53,620 nucleotides of DNA from Ruoffia tabacinasalis (GCF_042652985.1 NZ_JBHSHQ010000037.1:1-53620); one strand, 5' to 3'; shown: positions 1 to 7,888, counted from the stretch's first letter. Notes: generated by a model not told the origin, from the sequence alone. Numbers and translations: made by a program.

Positions 1-156
1 ATGGTTATCCCCCGCTGAAGGGTAGGTTTCCCACGTGTTACTCACCCGTGCGCCACTCACGTCAAGAGAATAAGTTCTCTGTCAGTGCGTTCGACTTGCA
101 TGTATTAGGCACGCCGCCAGCGTTCGTCCTGAGCCAGGATCAAACTCTCATAATTG
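1..156 (-). rRNA. rrs: 16S ribosomal RNA, 5' end only
   Basis: Read on the minus strand, this is the first ~150 nt of a 16S rRNA: the universal 27F site (AGAGTTTGATCCTGGCTCAG, 129-148), then the GACGAACGCTGGCGGCGTGC block and a V1 loop, running off the left window edge. The 5' end near 156 is set by analogy with other Bacilli, about 8 nt before AGAGTTTGATC. The V1/V2 sequence is of Lactobacillales type. The gene is co-oriented with most genes here. Confidence 0.97.
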
Positions 157-340
157 ATTGTTTGAGCTTTTGCTCATTACTATTCTAGCTTTGTTGACCT
201 TTTTTAAACTGGTGGTCGTCCAGCGAAATTGTTTGGTTGTTCTGTTCCGTAGAACAGATCCCCTTACACATTTGGTGTGTTTATCTTTGTTCAGTTTTCA
301 ATGAGCTTTCGTTGTCGCTTTGTTGAACAACAACTTTTAT
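157..340 (-). promoter_or_regulatory. rRNA operon leader with boxA-like element
   Basis: This is the transcribed leader between the most proximal rrn promoter and 16S. On the minus strand it contains GCTCATTGAAAACTGAACAA (288-307), which resembles the antitermination and processing element of Bacilli rRNA leaders. It also holds a perfect short hairpin around 241-258 (TCTGTTC...GAACAGA). The role is inferred from position and motif similarity. Confidence 0.6.
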
Positions 341-370
341 AGTATATCACGTTCGTGAAGTGGATGTCAA
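341..370 (-). promoter_or_regulatory. rrn promoter P1 (proximal)
   Basis: The minus strand has -35 TTGACA (365-370), an 18-nt spacer and extended -10 TGA-TATACT (341-346). It is followed by ATAAAAGTTGT, which puts a G seven bases after the -10. The near-consensus match directly upstream of 16S makes this a strong rRNA promoter. Confidence 0.85.
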
Positions 371-437
371 CACTTTTTTTAAAAGTATTTTCTCAACTTC
401 ATTTCGAAGTGATGTCGTTTGTTTTAACAACTTTTAT

Positions 438-466
438 AGAATATCACGGTTGTGACTCGAAGTCAA
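438..466 (-). promoter_or_regulatory. rrn promoter P2
   Basis: The minus strand has -35 TTGACT (461-466), a 17-nt spacer and extended -10 TGA-TATTCT (438-443). The start region ATAAAAGTTGT is the same as in P1. Its -10 lies 97 bp upstream of that of P1. Confidence 0.8.
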
Positions 467-547
467 CAACTTATTTGAAGATTTTAAATATTTTTTAAAT
501 TCATTTAACACTTCGTTGTGATGTTGTCGCTATTTGACGACTTACAT

Positions 548-576
548 ATCTTATCATGCGGGCTATATTGTGTCAA
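548..576 (-). promoter_or_regulatory. rrn promoter P3
   Basis: The minus strand has consensus -35 TTGACA (571-576), a 17-nt spacer and extended -10 TGA-TAAGAT (548-553). The start region is ATGTAAGTCGT, a variant of the one in P1, P2 and P4. Confidence 0.78.
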
Positions 577-641
577 CAATATTTTTCACTTTTTTATCAG
601 CGTTGCCTCGTTTAAAGGTTGTCGCAAATGACAACTTTTAT

Positions 642-670
642 ATCCTATCATGCTTTGCACATTCTGTAAA
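642..670 (-). promoter_or_regulatory. rrn promoter P4
   Basis: The minus strand has -35 TTTACA (665-670), a 17-nt spacer and extended -10 TGA-TAGGAT (642-647), followed by ATAAAAGTTGT. Its -10 is 94 bp upstream of that of P3. Confidence 0.75.
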
Positions 671-745
671 GCATTTTTTGAAACAAATTTATAACTCGCT
701 TCAAAAGTTGTAAGCGCTACACATGCTGTAGTAGCAACTTATGTT

Positions 746-774
746 ATAGTATCATCGACGAATCATTTCGTCAA
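746..774 (-). promoter_or_regulatory. rrn promoter P5 (distal)
   Basis: The minus strand has -35 TTGACG (769-774), a 17-nt spacer and extended -10 TGA-TACTAT (746-751), followed by AACATAAGTTG. An A/T-rich UP-like tract (775-790) and three 11-bp repeats lie directly upstream. It is the most distal promoter of the array. Confidence 0.75.
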
Positions 775-790
775 TACTTTTTTCGTTTTT

Positions 791-823
791 TGTAAACTTT
801 ATGTAAATTCTATGTAAACTTAC
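791..823. repeat. three tandem 11-bp repeats upstream of rrn P5
   Basis: TGTAAACTTTA (791-801), TGTAAATTCTA (802-812) and TGTAAACTTAC (813-823) follow one another without gaps. Seen from P5 they begin about 17 bp upstream of the -35. The period is one helical turn, so the repeats present the same face of the DNA. An activator site or curved UP-like DNA is possible; the function is not known. Confidence 0.7.
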
Positions 824-923
824 TAAGTTATCGCCAGACATTGTTACAACGTCCTGTGACGGCAAGAAATAATATACCACTAACTTGTGGTAGTAGTCAA
901 TATATTTTTGTAATTTCTTTTAT

Positions 924-975
924 TTTATTATTTAGTTTTGCTTTATTATTTAGTTTTGCTTTATTATTGTTTCGC
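924..975. repeat. 18-bp A/T-rich tandem repeat in a non-coding gap
   Basis: Two exact copies of TTTATTATTTAGTTTTGC (924-941, 942-959) are followed by a degenerate third copy (960-975). They lie between the rrn promoter array and the pgi terminator. I see no credible gene in 824-1050. Confidence 0.75.
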
Positions 976-1051
976 TTTATGTTTTTTCCATTATATAGAG
1001 ATATTTTAATTATTACACAATCCGTTTCCTTCTATATAATGTCACTTAAAA

Positions 1052-1093
1052 CACAAAAAGGATTGAAGGCAACTTAAAGTAGCCTTCAATCCT
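1052..1093 (-). terminator. rho-independent terminator of ppiB-yugI-pgi
   Basis: A perfect 12-bp stem AGGATTGAAGGC/GCCTTCAATCCT (1059-1070 with 1082-1093) is followed on the minus strand by a short T-rich tail. It lies 27 nt past the pgi stop codon. Confidence 0.85.
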
Positions 1094-1120
1094 ATTTGTT
1101 TCTATATATTTATTCTAAGG

Positions 1121-2464
1121 TTATAGTCGTTCGTTTAACTCTTTAGCTAGGTCTTCGAATCCTGGTTTACCTAATAAAGCAAACATATTACGTTTGTAGT
1201 CTTCTACTCCTGGTTGATCAAATGGATTAACGCCATTTAAGTATCCTGAGATTCCTACCGCTTTTTCAAAGAAGTAGATTAAGTGTCCTAAAGATTTTTC
1301 ATCCATAGCTGGAATTGTTACTAATAGGTTCGGTACATTACCGTCCGTATGAGCTAATAACGTTCCTTCAAACGCCTTAGTGTTAACAAAGTCAATTGTT
1401 TTTCCTTCTAAGTAACCTAAACCATCTAGATCTTCCTCAGCTTTTGGAATATCGATATCATGTCTTGGTGTTTCAACTTTTAATACCGTTTCAAAGATAT
1501 TTCTTTGTCCATCTTGGATTGTTTGTCCAATAGAGTGTAAATCTGTTGAGAAGTTTGCACTTGCTGGGTAAATGCCTTTTTGGTCTTTACCTTCAGATTC
1601 ACCAAATAATTGTTTCCACCATTCAGAGAAGTATTGCATACCTGGTTCATAGTTAGCCAGAATTTCAATATCTTTTCCTTTTTTATAGAAGAAGTTACGA
1701 ATTGCTGCGTATTGGTAAGCACTGTTCTCCATAACATCTGGATTACTGTACTCTTCCATTGCTTCGCGTGCACCTTCCATTAAAGCATCAATATCTCCAC
1801 CTGCGACTGCAATCGGTAATAGACCTACAGCAGTTAATACAGTAAAGCGTCCTCCAATACCGTCAGGAATAACAAATGTTTCATATCCTTCAGCATTTGC
1901 TTCTGATTTTAGAGCGCCTCTCTCTTTATCTGTTGTTGCATAGATGCGTTTAACTGCTTCTTCGTGACCGTATTTCTTATCTAATAATTCTTTAAATACA
2001 CGGAATGCGATTGAAGGTTCAGTTGTAGTACCTGATTTAGAAATAATATTAACCGAGAAGTCACGGTCTCCTACTAAATCAACTAGATCATGTAAATAAG
2101 TCGAACTAATACTATTACCAGCAAAGATAACTTGAGGTGTTCCTTTTTGCCCTGCTTTAATATTGTAGAATGAATCGTTTAGGAATTCGATTGCTGCTTT
2201 CGCTCCTAAGTATGATCCACCAATACCAATTACAATAAGAATATCTGAATCTGCTTTAATTTTTTCTGAAGCTGCTTTGATGCGTGCATACTCATCTTTG
2301 TCGTATGTTTCTGGCCAATCGATCCAGTCCAAGAAGTCATTTCCTGTACCCGTTTTATCATGAAGTTGATTATGAGCCAATTCAATATATGGTTTAATCT
2401 GAGTTAATTCATGTTCTTTAAAGAATGATAAAGCTTTTGTATAATCAAATTTTAAATTTGTCAT
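1121..2464 (-). CDS. pgi: glucose-6-phosphate isomerase
   Basis: Cytosolic enzyme that interconverts glucose 6-phosphate and fructose 6-phosphate in glycolysis. The protein has 447 residues, the usual length of the short Gram-positive form. The sugar-phosphate-binding loop SKSGTTTEPS is at about 142-151, the family signature GIGGRFTVL at 202-210, and the catalytic-region motif GESEGKDQKG follows later. The start codon overlaps the stop of yugI by one base (TAATG), with GGAG upstream, so the two are translationally coupled. It is the last gene of ppiB-yugI-pgi and ends at a clear terminator. Confidence 0.97.
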   Translation of the reverse strand: MTNLKFDYTKALSFFKEHELTQIKPYIELAHNQLHDKTGTGNDFLDWIDWPETYDKDEYARIKAASEKIKADSDILIVIGIGGSYLGAKAAIEFLNDSFYNIKAGQKGTPQVIFAGNSISSTYLHDLVDLVGDRDFSVNIISKSGTTTEPSIAFRVFKELLDKKYGHEEAVKRIYATTDKERGALKSEANAEGYETFVIPDGIGGRFTVLTAVGLLPIAVAGGDIDALMEGAREAMEEYSNPDVMENSAYQYAAIRNFFYKKGKDIEILANYEPGMQYFSEWWKQLFGESEGKDQKGIYPASANFSTDLHSIGQTIQDGQRNIFETVLKVETPRHDIDIPKAEEDLDGLGYLEGKTIDFVNTKAFEGTLLAHTDGNVPNLLVTIPAMDEKSLGHLIYFFEKAVGISGYLNGVNPFDQPGVEDYKRNMFALLGKPGFEDLAKELNERL

Positions 2465-2877
2465 TAATATCTCTCCTCATTTTTTCCTAGAATATTAGTT
2501 TGATCTTCTTCGATTTGTCTTAAACCATCTTCAATAATTTTAGGCATATTGCGCCCTAATGTCTTGAATCCAATCTTAGGTAAGTATCTTTTAGGATACT
2601 TCTTTGATTTTGAAGGAAACGATGGTGTGTTTAGATGTTGCAACGCTCTAAAAGACAAACTAATTTTCCGAGTATATTCATCAATATCAATAATCTTGAC
2701 TTTAACTTTGTCGCCAATATTAATAAAATCATCTAACTCTGATACATAACCGTGTTTACATTCTGATATATGCACTAATCCTTGTTCTGTATCCGATAAT
2801 TTAACAAAGACACCATAATTCTGAATACCGGTTACTTCTCCTTGGATTACATCCCCAATTCTAAATTCTTTTGTCAA
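2464..2877 (-). CDS. yugI: S1-domain RNA-binding protein (GSP13/YugI/CvfD family)
   Basis: 137-residue protein with one N-terminal S1 OB-fold (about residues 5-78: IGDVIQGEVTGIQNYGVFVK, GLVHISE, KISLSFRAL), then a basic, proline-containing tail. This is the layout of general stress protein 13 (B. subtilis YugI) and the streptococcal regulator CvfD. Family members bind RNA or ribosomes and affect stress or post-transcriptional control; the role here is inferred. It sits 29 nt downstream of ppiB and overlaps pgi by one base, so all three are one operon. Confidence 0.88.
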   Translation of the reverse strand: MTKEFRIGDVIQGEVTGIQNYGVFVKLSDTEQGLVHISECKHGYVSELDDFINIGDKVKVKIIDIDEYTRKISLSFRALQHLNTPSFPSKSKKYPKRYLPKIGFKTLGRNMPKIIEDGLRQIEEDQTNILGKNEERY

Positions 2878-2906
2878 TGTATATCCACCCTTTACTTTAT
2901 AGTAGG

Positions 2907-3494
2907 CTACTCATTAACAGTAACGCTCGTAATAACAACATCTTCTACGGGCTTGTCTTGGGCACCAGTTTCTTGAGCTTGAATGTCTAAGACTACGTCC
3001 ATACCATTAACTACATGTCCAAATACAGTATGACGGTGGTCTAACCAAGGTGTTCCACCTTTTGATTCATAAGCTTCAATAATTTCTTCTGGGAATCCAG
3101 CTTCTTTTAATTGTCCTAGCATTTGTGCTGGTACATTTGGAGCTGTAACGATGAAAAATTGACTTCCATTTGTGTTTGGTCCAGCATTAGCCATTGATAA
3201 AGCACCATATAAGTTAAATACTTCAGCAGAAAATTCATCTTCGAAAGCATCTCCATAGATACTCTCTCCACCCATACCTGTTCCTGTTGGGTCTCCACCT
3301 TGAATCATGAAGTCTTTAATAATACGGTGGAAGATAATTCCGTCGTAATACCCTTTTTTAGATAATTCTTTAAAGTTTTCTACTGTCTTTGGAGCTACCT
3401 CCGGGAATAGAGCTAAATCAATATCACCCTTGTTCGTATGTAATGTAATATCAACATTTAGTTCTTCTGTGTTTAATTGTGGAAATTTTGTCAA
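2907..3494 (-). CDS. ppiB: cyclophilin-type peptidyl-prolyl cis-trans isomerase
   Basis: Protein-folding catalyst of 195 residues with no signal peptide or lipobox, hence cytosolic. Cyclophilin core motifs are visible: FHRIIKDFMIQGGDPTGTG (about 55-73), MANAGPNTNGSQFFI (about 101-115) and HTVFGHVVNGMDVV near the C-terminus. An insert of about 25 residues (QMLGQLKEAGFPEEIIEAY) lies before the HTVFG strand, as in other Lactobacillales homologues. AGGAGTGA precedes the start. It is the first gene of ppiB-yugI-pgi; its promoter should lie in 3500-3600, but I do not see a convincing -35/-10 pair. Confidence 0.95.
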   Translation of the reverse strand: MTKFPQLNTEELNVDITLHTNKGDIDLALFPEVAPKTVENFKELSKKGYYDGIIFHRIIKDFMIQGGDPTGTGMGGESIYGDAFEDEFSAEVFNLYGALSMANAGPNTNGSQFFIVTAPNVPAQMLGQLKEAGFPEEIIEAYESKGGTPWLDHRHTVFGHVVNGMDVVLDIQAQETGAQDKPVEDVVITSVTVNE

Positions 3495-3688
3495 AATAAT
3501 TCACTCCTCCTTATATTTTCTATATACATTATATACTAATCCACTTTGTTATGTTTAACAAATGTTTTAATAGTTATATCAAATAATTTTTGATATTATT
3601 GAAGGAGAGTTATAAAAGATTATATTTCAAAAGATACTTAGGCATCTAGTTTAATTTATATTAAAAAAATAAGAAGGTTGGTTTATTT

Positions 3689-4195
3689 ATGAATTTCCCT
3701 TTAATTGCGTCATTGGTTTCAATATTATTTGCACAGCTGATTAAATATCCTATAGCTTATTTAACCAATCGAAAAAGTGCAAAATTAAATTTAATCACTT
3801 CTACAGGTGGTATGCCCAGTTCTCACTCGGCTGCAGTTAGTAGTTTAACGACGGCTTTGATTTTAGAATATGGTTTTAATTCACCATATGTAGCCATATC
3901 GACAGTATTTGCAGTCATTATTATGTTCGATTCGATGGGTGTCCGTCGACAAAGTGGTGAACAAGGTATTGTCTTAGATATATTAGCCCGAAAACATTTA
4001 GCTGAGATCGATTATATATCTGATGACATAAGCTATGATGAAGTTGAGGATAATCCTTTGATTTTAAGTTACGATATTGATGATTATGAAAGAATGATTA
4101 TTAACCGTTATCTTGGCCATAAACCGAGTGAAGTCATTGTTGGTACTTTAACTGGTGGTTTTGTTGCCATTTTTCTACGTTTAGTTTTATTATAA
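3689..4195 (+). CDS. divergent PAP2-family membrane protein (YuiD/DUF212)
   Basis: 168-residue membrane protein. It carries the YuiD/DUF212 signature GGMPSSHSAA at about 46-55, related to the PAP2 phosphatase motif, and FDSMGVRRQSGEQG at about 91-104. Hydrophobic segments lie near residues 3-25, 60-92 and at the C-terminus. A phosphatase acting on a lipid phosphate is suggested by the fold, but substrate and activity are not established for the family. AAGAAGG precedes the ATG. It is the first gene of a plus-strand trio with the reductase and the PgpA-like gene, 21 nt before the next start. Confidence 0.9.
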   Translation: MNFPLIASLVSILFAQLIKYPIAYLTNRKSAKLNLITSTGGMPSSHSAAVSSLTTALILEYGFNSPYVAISTVFAVIIMFDSMGVRRQSGEQGIVLDILARKHLAEIDYISDDISYDEVEDNPLILSYDIDDYERMIINRYLGHKPSEVIVGTLTGGFVAIFLRLVLL

Positions 4196-4216
4196 TATTA
4201 TAGAAAGTGTGATACT

Positions 4217-5221
4217 TTGAGTTTTGAAGAGTCCTTGTTTGATATAACAATTGTTGGCGGAGGGCCCGTCGGTTTATTTACAGCGTTTTACGCAGGTTTA
4301 CGAAATGCGAAAACGAAGATTATTGAAAGTCTAGAGTCCTTAGGTGGACAACCTGCCCATCTTTATGCTGAGAAGAATATTTATGATATTCCCGGTTACC
4401 CTGCAATTAAAGGCGATGAATTAGAAAGAAACCTTATTCAACAAATTTCTCGCTTTGATATTTCAATTCAATTGGGAGAAGAAGTTTTAAATGTAAATAA
4501 AAAGATGACTGAGGATGGCGTTGAATATTTTGAAATTATTACCAGTGAACAGATTCATTATTCACGTACCATTATTTTAGCGATAGGTAATGGTGCCTTT
4601 TCTCCTAGAAAATTAAAATTACCAGAAATTGAGAAATACGAAGACAGTAATCTACATTACTACGTTAATAACATCGAACAATTTACCGGAAGAACGGTAG
4701 CAATCTGTGGTGGTGGCGATTCTGCGGTTGATTGGGCATTAGCCTTAGAACCGCTAGCAAATAAAGTTTATTTAATTCATCGTCGTGATAAATTCCGAGC
4801 TGTTGAAAGTAGCGTGAAACAATTAGATAGTTCATCCGTTGAATTATTAACGCCTTATATCCCAGAATCCGTCCAAGGTGACGATAGTCGCATTCAATCA
4901 ATTAATTTGAAGAAAGCAAAATCAGATGAGATAATTACTTTGGATGTGGATAACCTTATTGTCAGTTACGGTTTTACATCAAGTATTGGCGAAATTAGAA
5001 ATTGGGGATTCAATCTCAATCGAAATACAATTGAAGTCAATGCTCAATACGAAACGAATATACCCGGCATCTATGCTGTTGGTGATATTGCCAACTATGA
5101 AGGCAAAGTAAGAATTATTGCGACAGGCTTTGGTGAGGCACCCCAAGCAGTGAATGATGCCCTATTAAAAATTGATCCAACAAACGTTAACCCACCAATT
5201 CACAGCTCAGATTTATTCTAA
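4217..5221 (+). CDS. ferredoxin/flavodoxin--NADP+ reductase, thioredoxin-reductase-like (YumC type)
   Basis: 334-residue FAD- and NADPH-binding oxidoreductase. The FAD dinucleotide motif GGGPVGLFTAFYAG is at about 13-26, the flavin-binding GGQPAHLY follows, the NADPH motif CGGGDSAVDWAL is at about 164-175, and the FAD-closing motif IPGIYAVGDIANY is near 280-292. The CxxC pair of true thioredoxin reductases is absent, which marks the YumC-type ferredoxin/flavodoxin reductase that passes electrons from NADPH. It starts with TTG; AGAAAG is the only upstream Shine-Dalgarno-like match. It lies 11 nt before the PgpA-like gene. Confidence 0.93.
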   Translation: MSFEESLFDITIVGGGPVGLFTAFYAGLRNAKTKIIESLESLGGQPAHLYAEKNIYDIPGYPAIKGDELERNLIQQISRFDISIQLGEEVLNVNKKMTEDGVEYFEIITSEQIHYSRTIILAIGNGAFSPRKLKLPEIEKYEDSNLHYYVNNIEQFTGRTVAICGGGDSAVDWALALEPLANKVYLIHRRDKFRAVESSVKQLDSSSVELLTPYIPESVQGDDSRIQSINLKKAKSDEIITLDVDNLIVSYGFTSSIGEIRNWGFNLNRNTIEVNAQYETNIPGIYAVGDIANYEGKVRIIATGFGEAPQAVNDALLKIDPTNVNPPIHSSDLF

Positions 5222-5232
5222 GGAGAGATACT

Positions 5233-5796
5233 ATGACAAAAAATGAACAATTTATTAAACAAAGTCGTCTAGAAGATCAAGCTCACTACTTATTAAAAGA
5301 GCGTGGCGTTAAATTAGAGTCAATTGCAGAAATTGTCTATGATTTACAAAAAGACTACATTGATGATTTAACTTTAGACTATTGTTTAGAAAATATTATT
5401 GCGGTGATGAAGAAACGTGAAGTTCAAAATGCAGTCATCACAGGTATTGAAATTGATATCGCAGCGGAGAGACAACAGTTCTCACCTGTCTTAAATGATT
5501 TACTGATGCGAGACGAAGGATTATATGGCATTGACGAAGTATTAGTCTTATCTATCGTTAATGTTTATGGTTCAATTGGTCTAACCAACTTTGGTTATGT
5601 TGATAAATTAAAACCTGGTATTATAGGTGAGTTAAACGATAGTAAAGATGAACATTGCAATACGTTCATTGATGATATCGTCGGAGCACTTGCTGCAGCA
5701 GCTGCAAGTCGAATCGCCCATTCTCAACCACAAACAGATGAGGTGAATTTTAATACTACTCCTGAAGAGTCTTATGAAGATTCACATGAAAATTAA
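5233..5796 (+). CDS. phosphatidylglycerophosphatase A family protein (YutG-like)
   Basis: 187-residue protein of the PgpA/YutG family, which dephosphorylates phosphatidylglycerol phosphate or related substrates. Visible are VYDLQKDYIDDLTLDYC (about 37-53), an Ile/Val-rich central core, and the C-terminal block HCNTFIDDIVGALAAAAASR (about 140-159), where conserved acidic residues of the family lie. Unlike E. coli PgpA it has no clear membrane span, as in Gram-positive YutG. AAGGAGAGA is an excellent RBS. It is the last gene of the plus-strand trio. Confidence 0.88.
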   Translation: MTKNEQFIKQSRLEDQAHYLLKERGVKLESIAEIVYDLQKDYIDDLTLDYCLENIIAVMKKREVQNAVITGIEIDIAAERQQFSPVLNDLLMRDEGLYGIDEVLVLSIVNVYGSIGLTNFGYVDKLKPGIIGELNDSKDEHCNTFIDDIVGALAAAAASRIAHSQPQTDEVNFNTTPEESYEDSHEN

Positions 5797-5798
5797 GA

Positions 5799-5830
5799 AA
5801 AAGTGATGAGCCCGAGGGCACATCACTTTT
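5799..5830. terminator. bidirectional terminator
   Basis: A 10-bp stem AAAAGTGATG/CATCACTTTT with loop 5809-5820 has T-runs on both sides. It ends the plus-strand PgpA-like transcript and the converging minus-strand yunD-yutD-yutF-lit operon. Confidence 0.88.
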
Positions 5831-5831
5831 T

Positions 5832-6455
5832 TTATTTATTCCAATATACAATTTTTCGAATAGCTAAGATAATTAATTCATAAACTAATAAAGCAAGAAT
5901 AAATAATATCATGAAAAATTCCTGAGGTAATACAGTTATAACCGGATCTTCCAAGGGATTGAACAGCCATAAATCATTATTAAATAACAATTGATGAAAA
6001 AGTATAAATACTTGATCAAATGCTACGACAATGAAAAATAATAAAATCAATGGAAAGGCTAATTTAAACGTAAAATGTGGTGCCATAACTAATTGCCAAT
6101 TCCGTTTCTTAATGTATGAAATGGCCCAGATCGTTAATAAGAATAAAATTGTTAAGATGACAAAATTAATAAAGAATAATACCTTCACTTCTTCAAAGTG
6201 CTGTGCCCCACCTTCTGACATACTAAAGTAAGGCATATTTAAATCATGGACTGTTGGATTCACTAAGTAACTTAACATAGTATCATAATTTTCAAGCAAT
6301 TGTGCTTGGGTTAAACCTGAGATATCTGTTAAATTAAACCAACCAATACATAATCTGTATAAAAAAGGTGATATAAAGATGACAGCTGTAATTGATGAGC
6401 AGATAGCAAATAAAAGGATGACAAGACTGCTTACTATTCGTTTTAGTATATCCAT
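5832..6455 (-). CDS. TIGR01906/DUF1461 membrane protein, candidate lipoprotein intramolecular transacylase (Lit)
   Basis: 207-residue integral membrane protein with about four hydrophobic segments (near residues 8-36, 92-116, 130-155 and 180-201). It matches TIGR01906/DUF1461, the family that includes Lit. Lit moves an acyl chain within diacyl lipoproteins to make lyso-form lipoproteins in Firmicutes. Two histidines, in GGAQHFEEV (H86) and ILFHQLL (H154), sit close to the pair reported as essential in Lit. I chose the ATG at 6455 because it overlaps the upstream stop as TAATG; an ATG five codons earlier (6470) is possible. Lit activity is inferred. Confidence 0.78.
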   Translation of the reverse strand: MDILKRIVSSLVILLFAICSSITAVIFISPFLYRLCIGWFNLTDISGLTQAQLLENYDTMLSYLVNPTVHDLNMPYFSMSEGGAQHFEEVKVLFFINFVILTILFLLTIWAISYIKKRNWQLVMAPHFTFKLAFPLILLFFIVVAFDQVFILFHQLLFNNDLWLFNPLEDPVITVLPQEFFMILFILALLVYELIILAIRKIVYWNK

Positions 6456-7228
6456 TATGCATGCTTCCATTCTGAAAGTGATTCAATGATATAAGTTGGT
6501 TGCTTTTGAATCATTTCTAAGTCTTCTCTTACAGTGACACCTGTTAAAACTAACAACGTATCCATATCCATATTCATTCCAGCCATAATATCTGTATCGT
6601 AGTTATCTCCAATCATTAAAACCTTGCTTTTATCAATCCCAAGTTGCTTAAGTGCCCCTTCCATAATTGGATTATTAGGCTTACCGATAATAATCGGTTC
6701 TTTTCTCGTCGCAAATTGTATAAAGGCAGTAATAGCACCCGAACTTGGATTCATTCCAGTTTCAGTTGGTATTAATCGGTCCGTATTTGTCACCACGTAT
6801 TCAGCTCCAGCAAGAATTGCTTGAACAGCGACAGTTAACTGGTCGTAAGTAACATCACGTTTTAAGCCTTGGACAACAACATCAATCGGCTTATTCGTAT
6901 CAACTGTAAAATTTCTCTCAAGCATTTGCTCTTTTAAAGCTGCTTCGCCTAACACATAAACATTTGCTCCTGGATGATGTAATTCAATATAATCCCCTAA
7001 AGCAATAATTGAAGTATAAACATGAGAAGAATCAATTGGAATATCGTAGTAAGAATTTAAATTATGAACGATTTCCTCAACCGTCTTTGTTGCATTATTT
7101 GTCACTAATTTAAAAGGGAACCCCTCATTAAGTAAATGACGAATAAATACCTCAGCTTCTGGAATTCGTTCTTTCCCACGATAGGTCGTCCCATCTAAAT
7201 CGACTAAATAACCTTCATACTTTGTCAT
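6455..7228 (-). CDS. HAD-superfamily phosphatase (NagD/YutF, TIGR01457)
   Basis: 257-residue cytosolic HAD hydrolase. Motif I is YLVDLDGTTYRG (about 7-18), motif II is LVTNNAT (about 41-47), and the motif III/IV region includes GKPNNPIMEGAL and MIGDNYDTDIMAG (about 206-218). This arrangement with a C2 cap is typical of NagD/YutF enzymes, which dephosphorylate small sugar or nucleotide phosphates; the substrate here is unknown. It overlaps yutD by 4 nt and the lit-like gene by 1 nt. The block yunD-yutD-yutF-lit is common in Lactobacillales. Confidence 0.92.
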   Translation of the reverse strand: MTKYEGYLVDLDGTTYRGKERIPEAEVFIRHLLNEGFPFKLVTNNATKTVEEIVHNLNSYYDIPIDSSHVYTSIIALGDYIELHHPGANVYVLGEAALKEQMLERNFTVDTNKPIDVVVQGLKRDVTYDQLTVAVQAILAGAEYVVTNTDRLIPTETGMNPSSGAITAFIQFATRKEPIIIGKPNNPIMEGALKQLGIDKSKVLMIGDNYDTDIMAGMNMDMDTLLVLTGVTVREDLEMIQKQPTYIIESLSEWKHA

Positions 7229-7887
7229 TTCTTGTTTGTCACCTTCTTAATTACGAATTTTTTATCATTAGCCACTTTTTCACTGACTTTCTCAGTGACT
7301 TTTTTTGGTTTGTTTACTTCACCTTTAGTTTGATTCTTTTTAAAGGTTTTTTTACGACCGGTATTTTTAGGCTTAAAGCTAGTATCTTCGGCTTTTTCTT
7401 TGTCCGTCGTTGTAGTTACATGAGGTGTTTTAGGTCTTTGCTTTTTCGGTTTTCTCGAAACTTTCTTATGTTTGGTTTCGCGTTTCTCTAATTGATTATA
7501 CTTCTCTACAGCTTCAGCCTTACCTAAGACAAAGTAAGCCGCACCAAAATTACAATACTCTTTAATATAGTCATCTAAGAAATCAATTTGTTGATCGCGT
7601 GGCACTTTGCGTCTTCCTAACTGATAAAATCCTCTTAGACGTAACTGGTCATGCCCCCAGTCTCCAACAATAAAATCAAACTTTTCAAAGAATGGTTGAT
7701 AACGATTCGTAAAGGCTTCTTGTTCAAACCCTTCTCGGTAATTCTCTAACAAGCGGTATTCTTGTGTGCTAATTTGAATTGTTTCTTCATCGATAACATA
7801 AATTTGTTTATCTTCGACTTCTTCACCTTGAATAATGTCATCTAATATAGATTCAAGTTGATTTGTCATGGTTTTTTTATTACTCAA
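7225..7887 (-). CDS. yutD: YutD-like protein (DUF1027)
   Basis: 220-residue protein. The YutD domain occupies roughly residues 25-125 and includes YREGFEQEAFTNRYQPFFEK and DFIVGDWGHDQLRLRGFY. A long Lys-rich, probably disordered tail with many TKHKK/KPKK runs follows (about 135-220). The family's function is unknown; the basic tail would suit binding to RNA or another anion. It overlaps yutF by ATGA and follows yunD with a one-base gap. The tail is longer than I would expect for a minimal YutD. Confidence 0.88.
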   Translation of the reverse strand: MSNKKTMTNQLESILDDIIQGEEVEDKQIYVIDEETIQISTQEYRLLENYREGFEQEAFTNRYQPFFEKFDFIVGDWGHDQLRLRGFYQLGRRKVPRDQQIDFLDDYIKEYCNFGAAYFVLGKAEAVEKYNQLEKRETKHKKVSRKPKKQRPKTPHVTTTTDKEKAEDTSFKPKNTGRKKTFKKNQTKGEVNKPKKVTEKVSEKVANDKKFVIKKVTNKK

Positions 7888-7888
7888 A

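Noticed and set aside
841..1077. Plus-strand open frame starting with TTG
   Set aside because: There is no RBS. The frame runs over an 18-bp A/T tandem repeat and into the pgi terminator, and the hydrophobic Phe/Leu-rich translation is what T-rich DNA gives.
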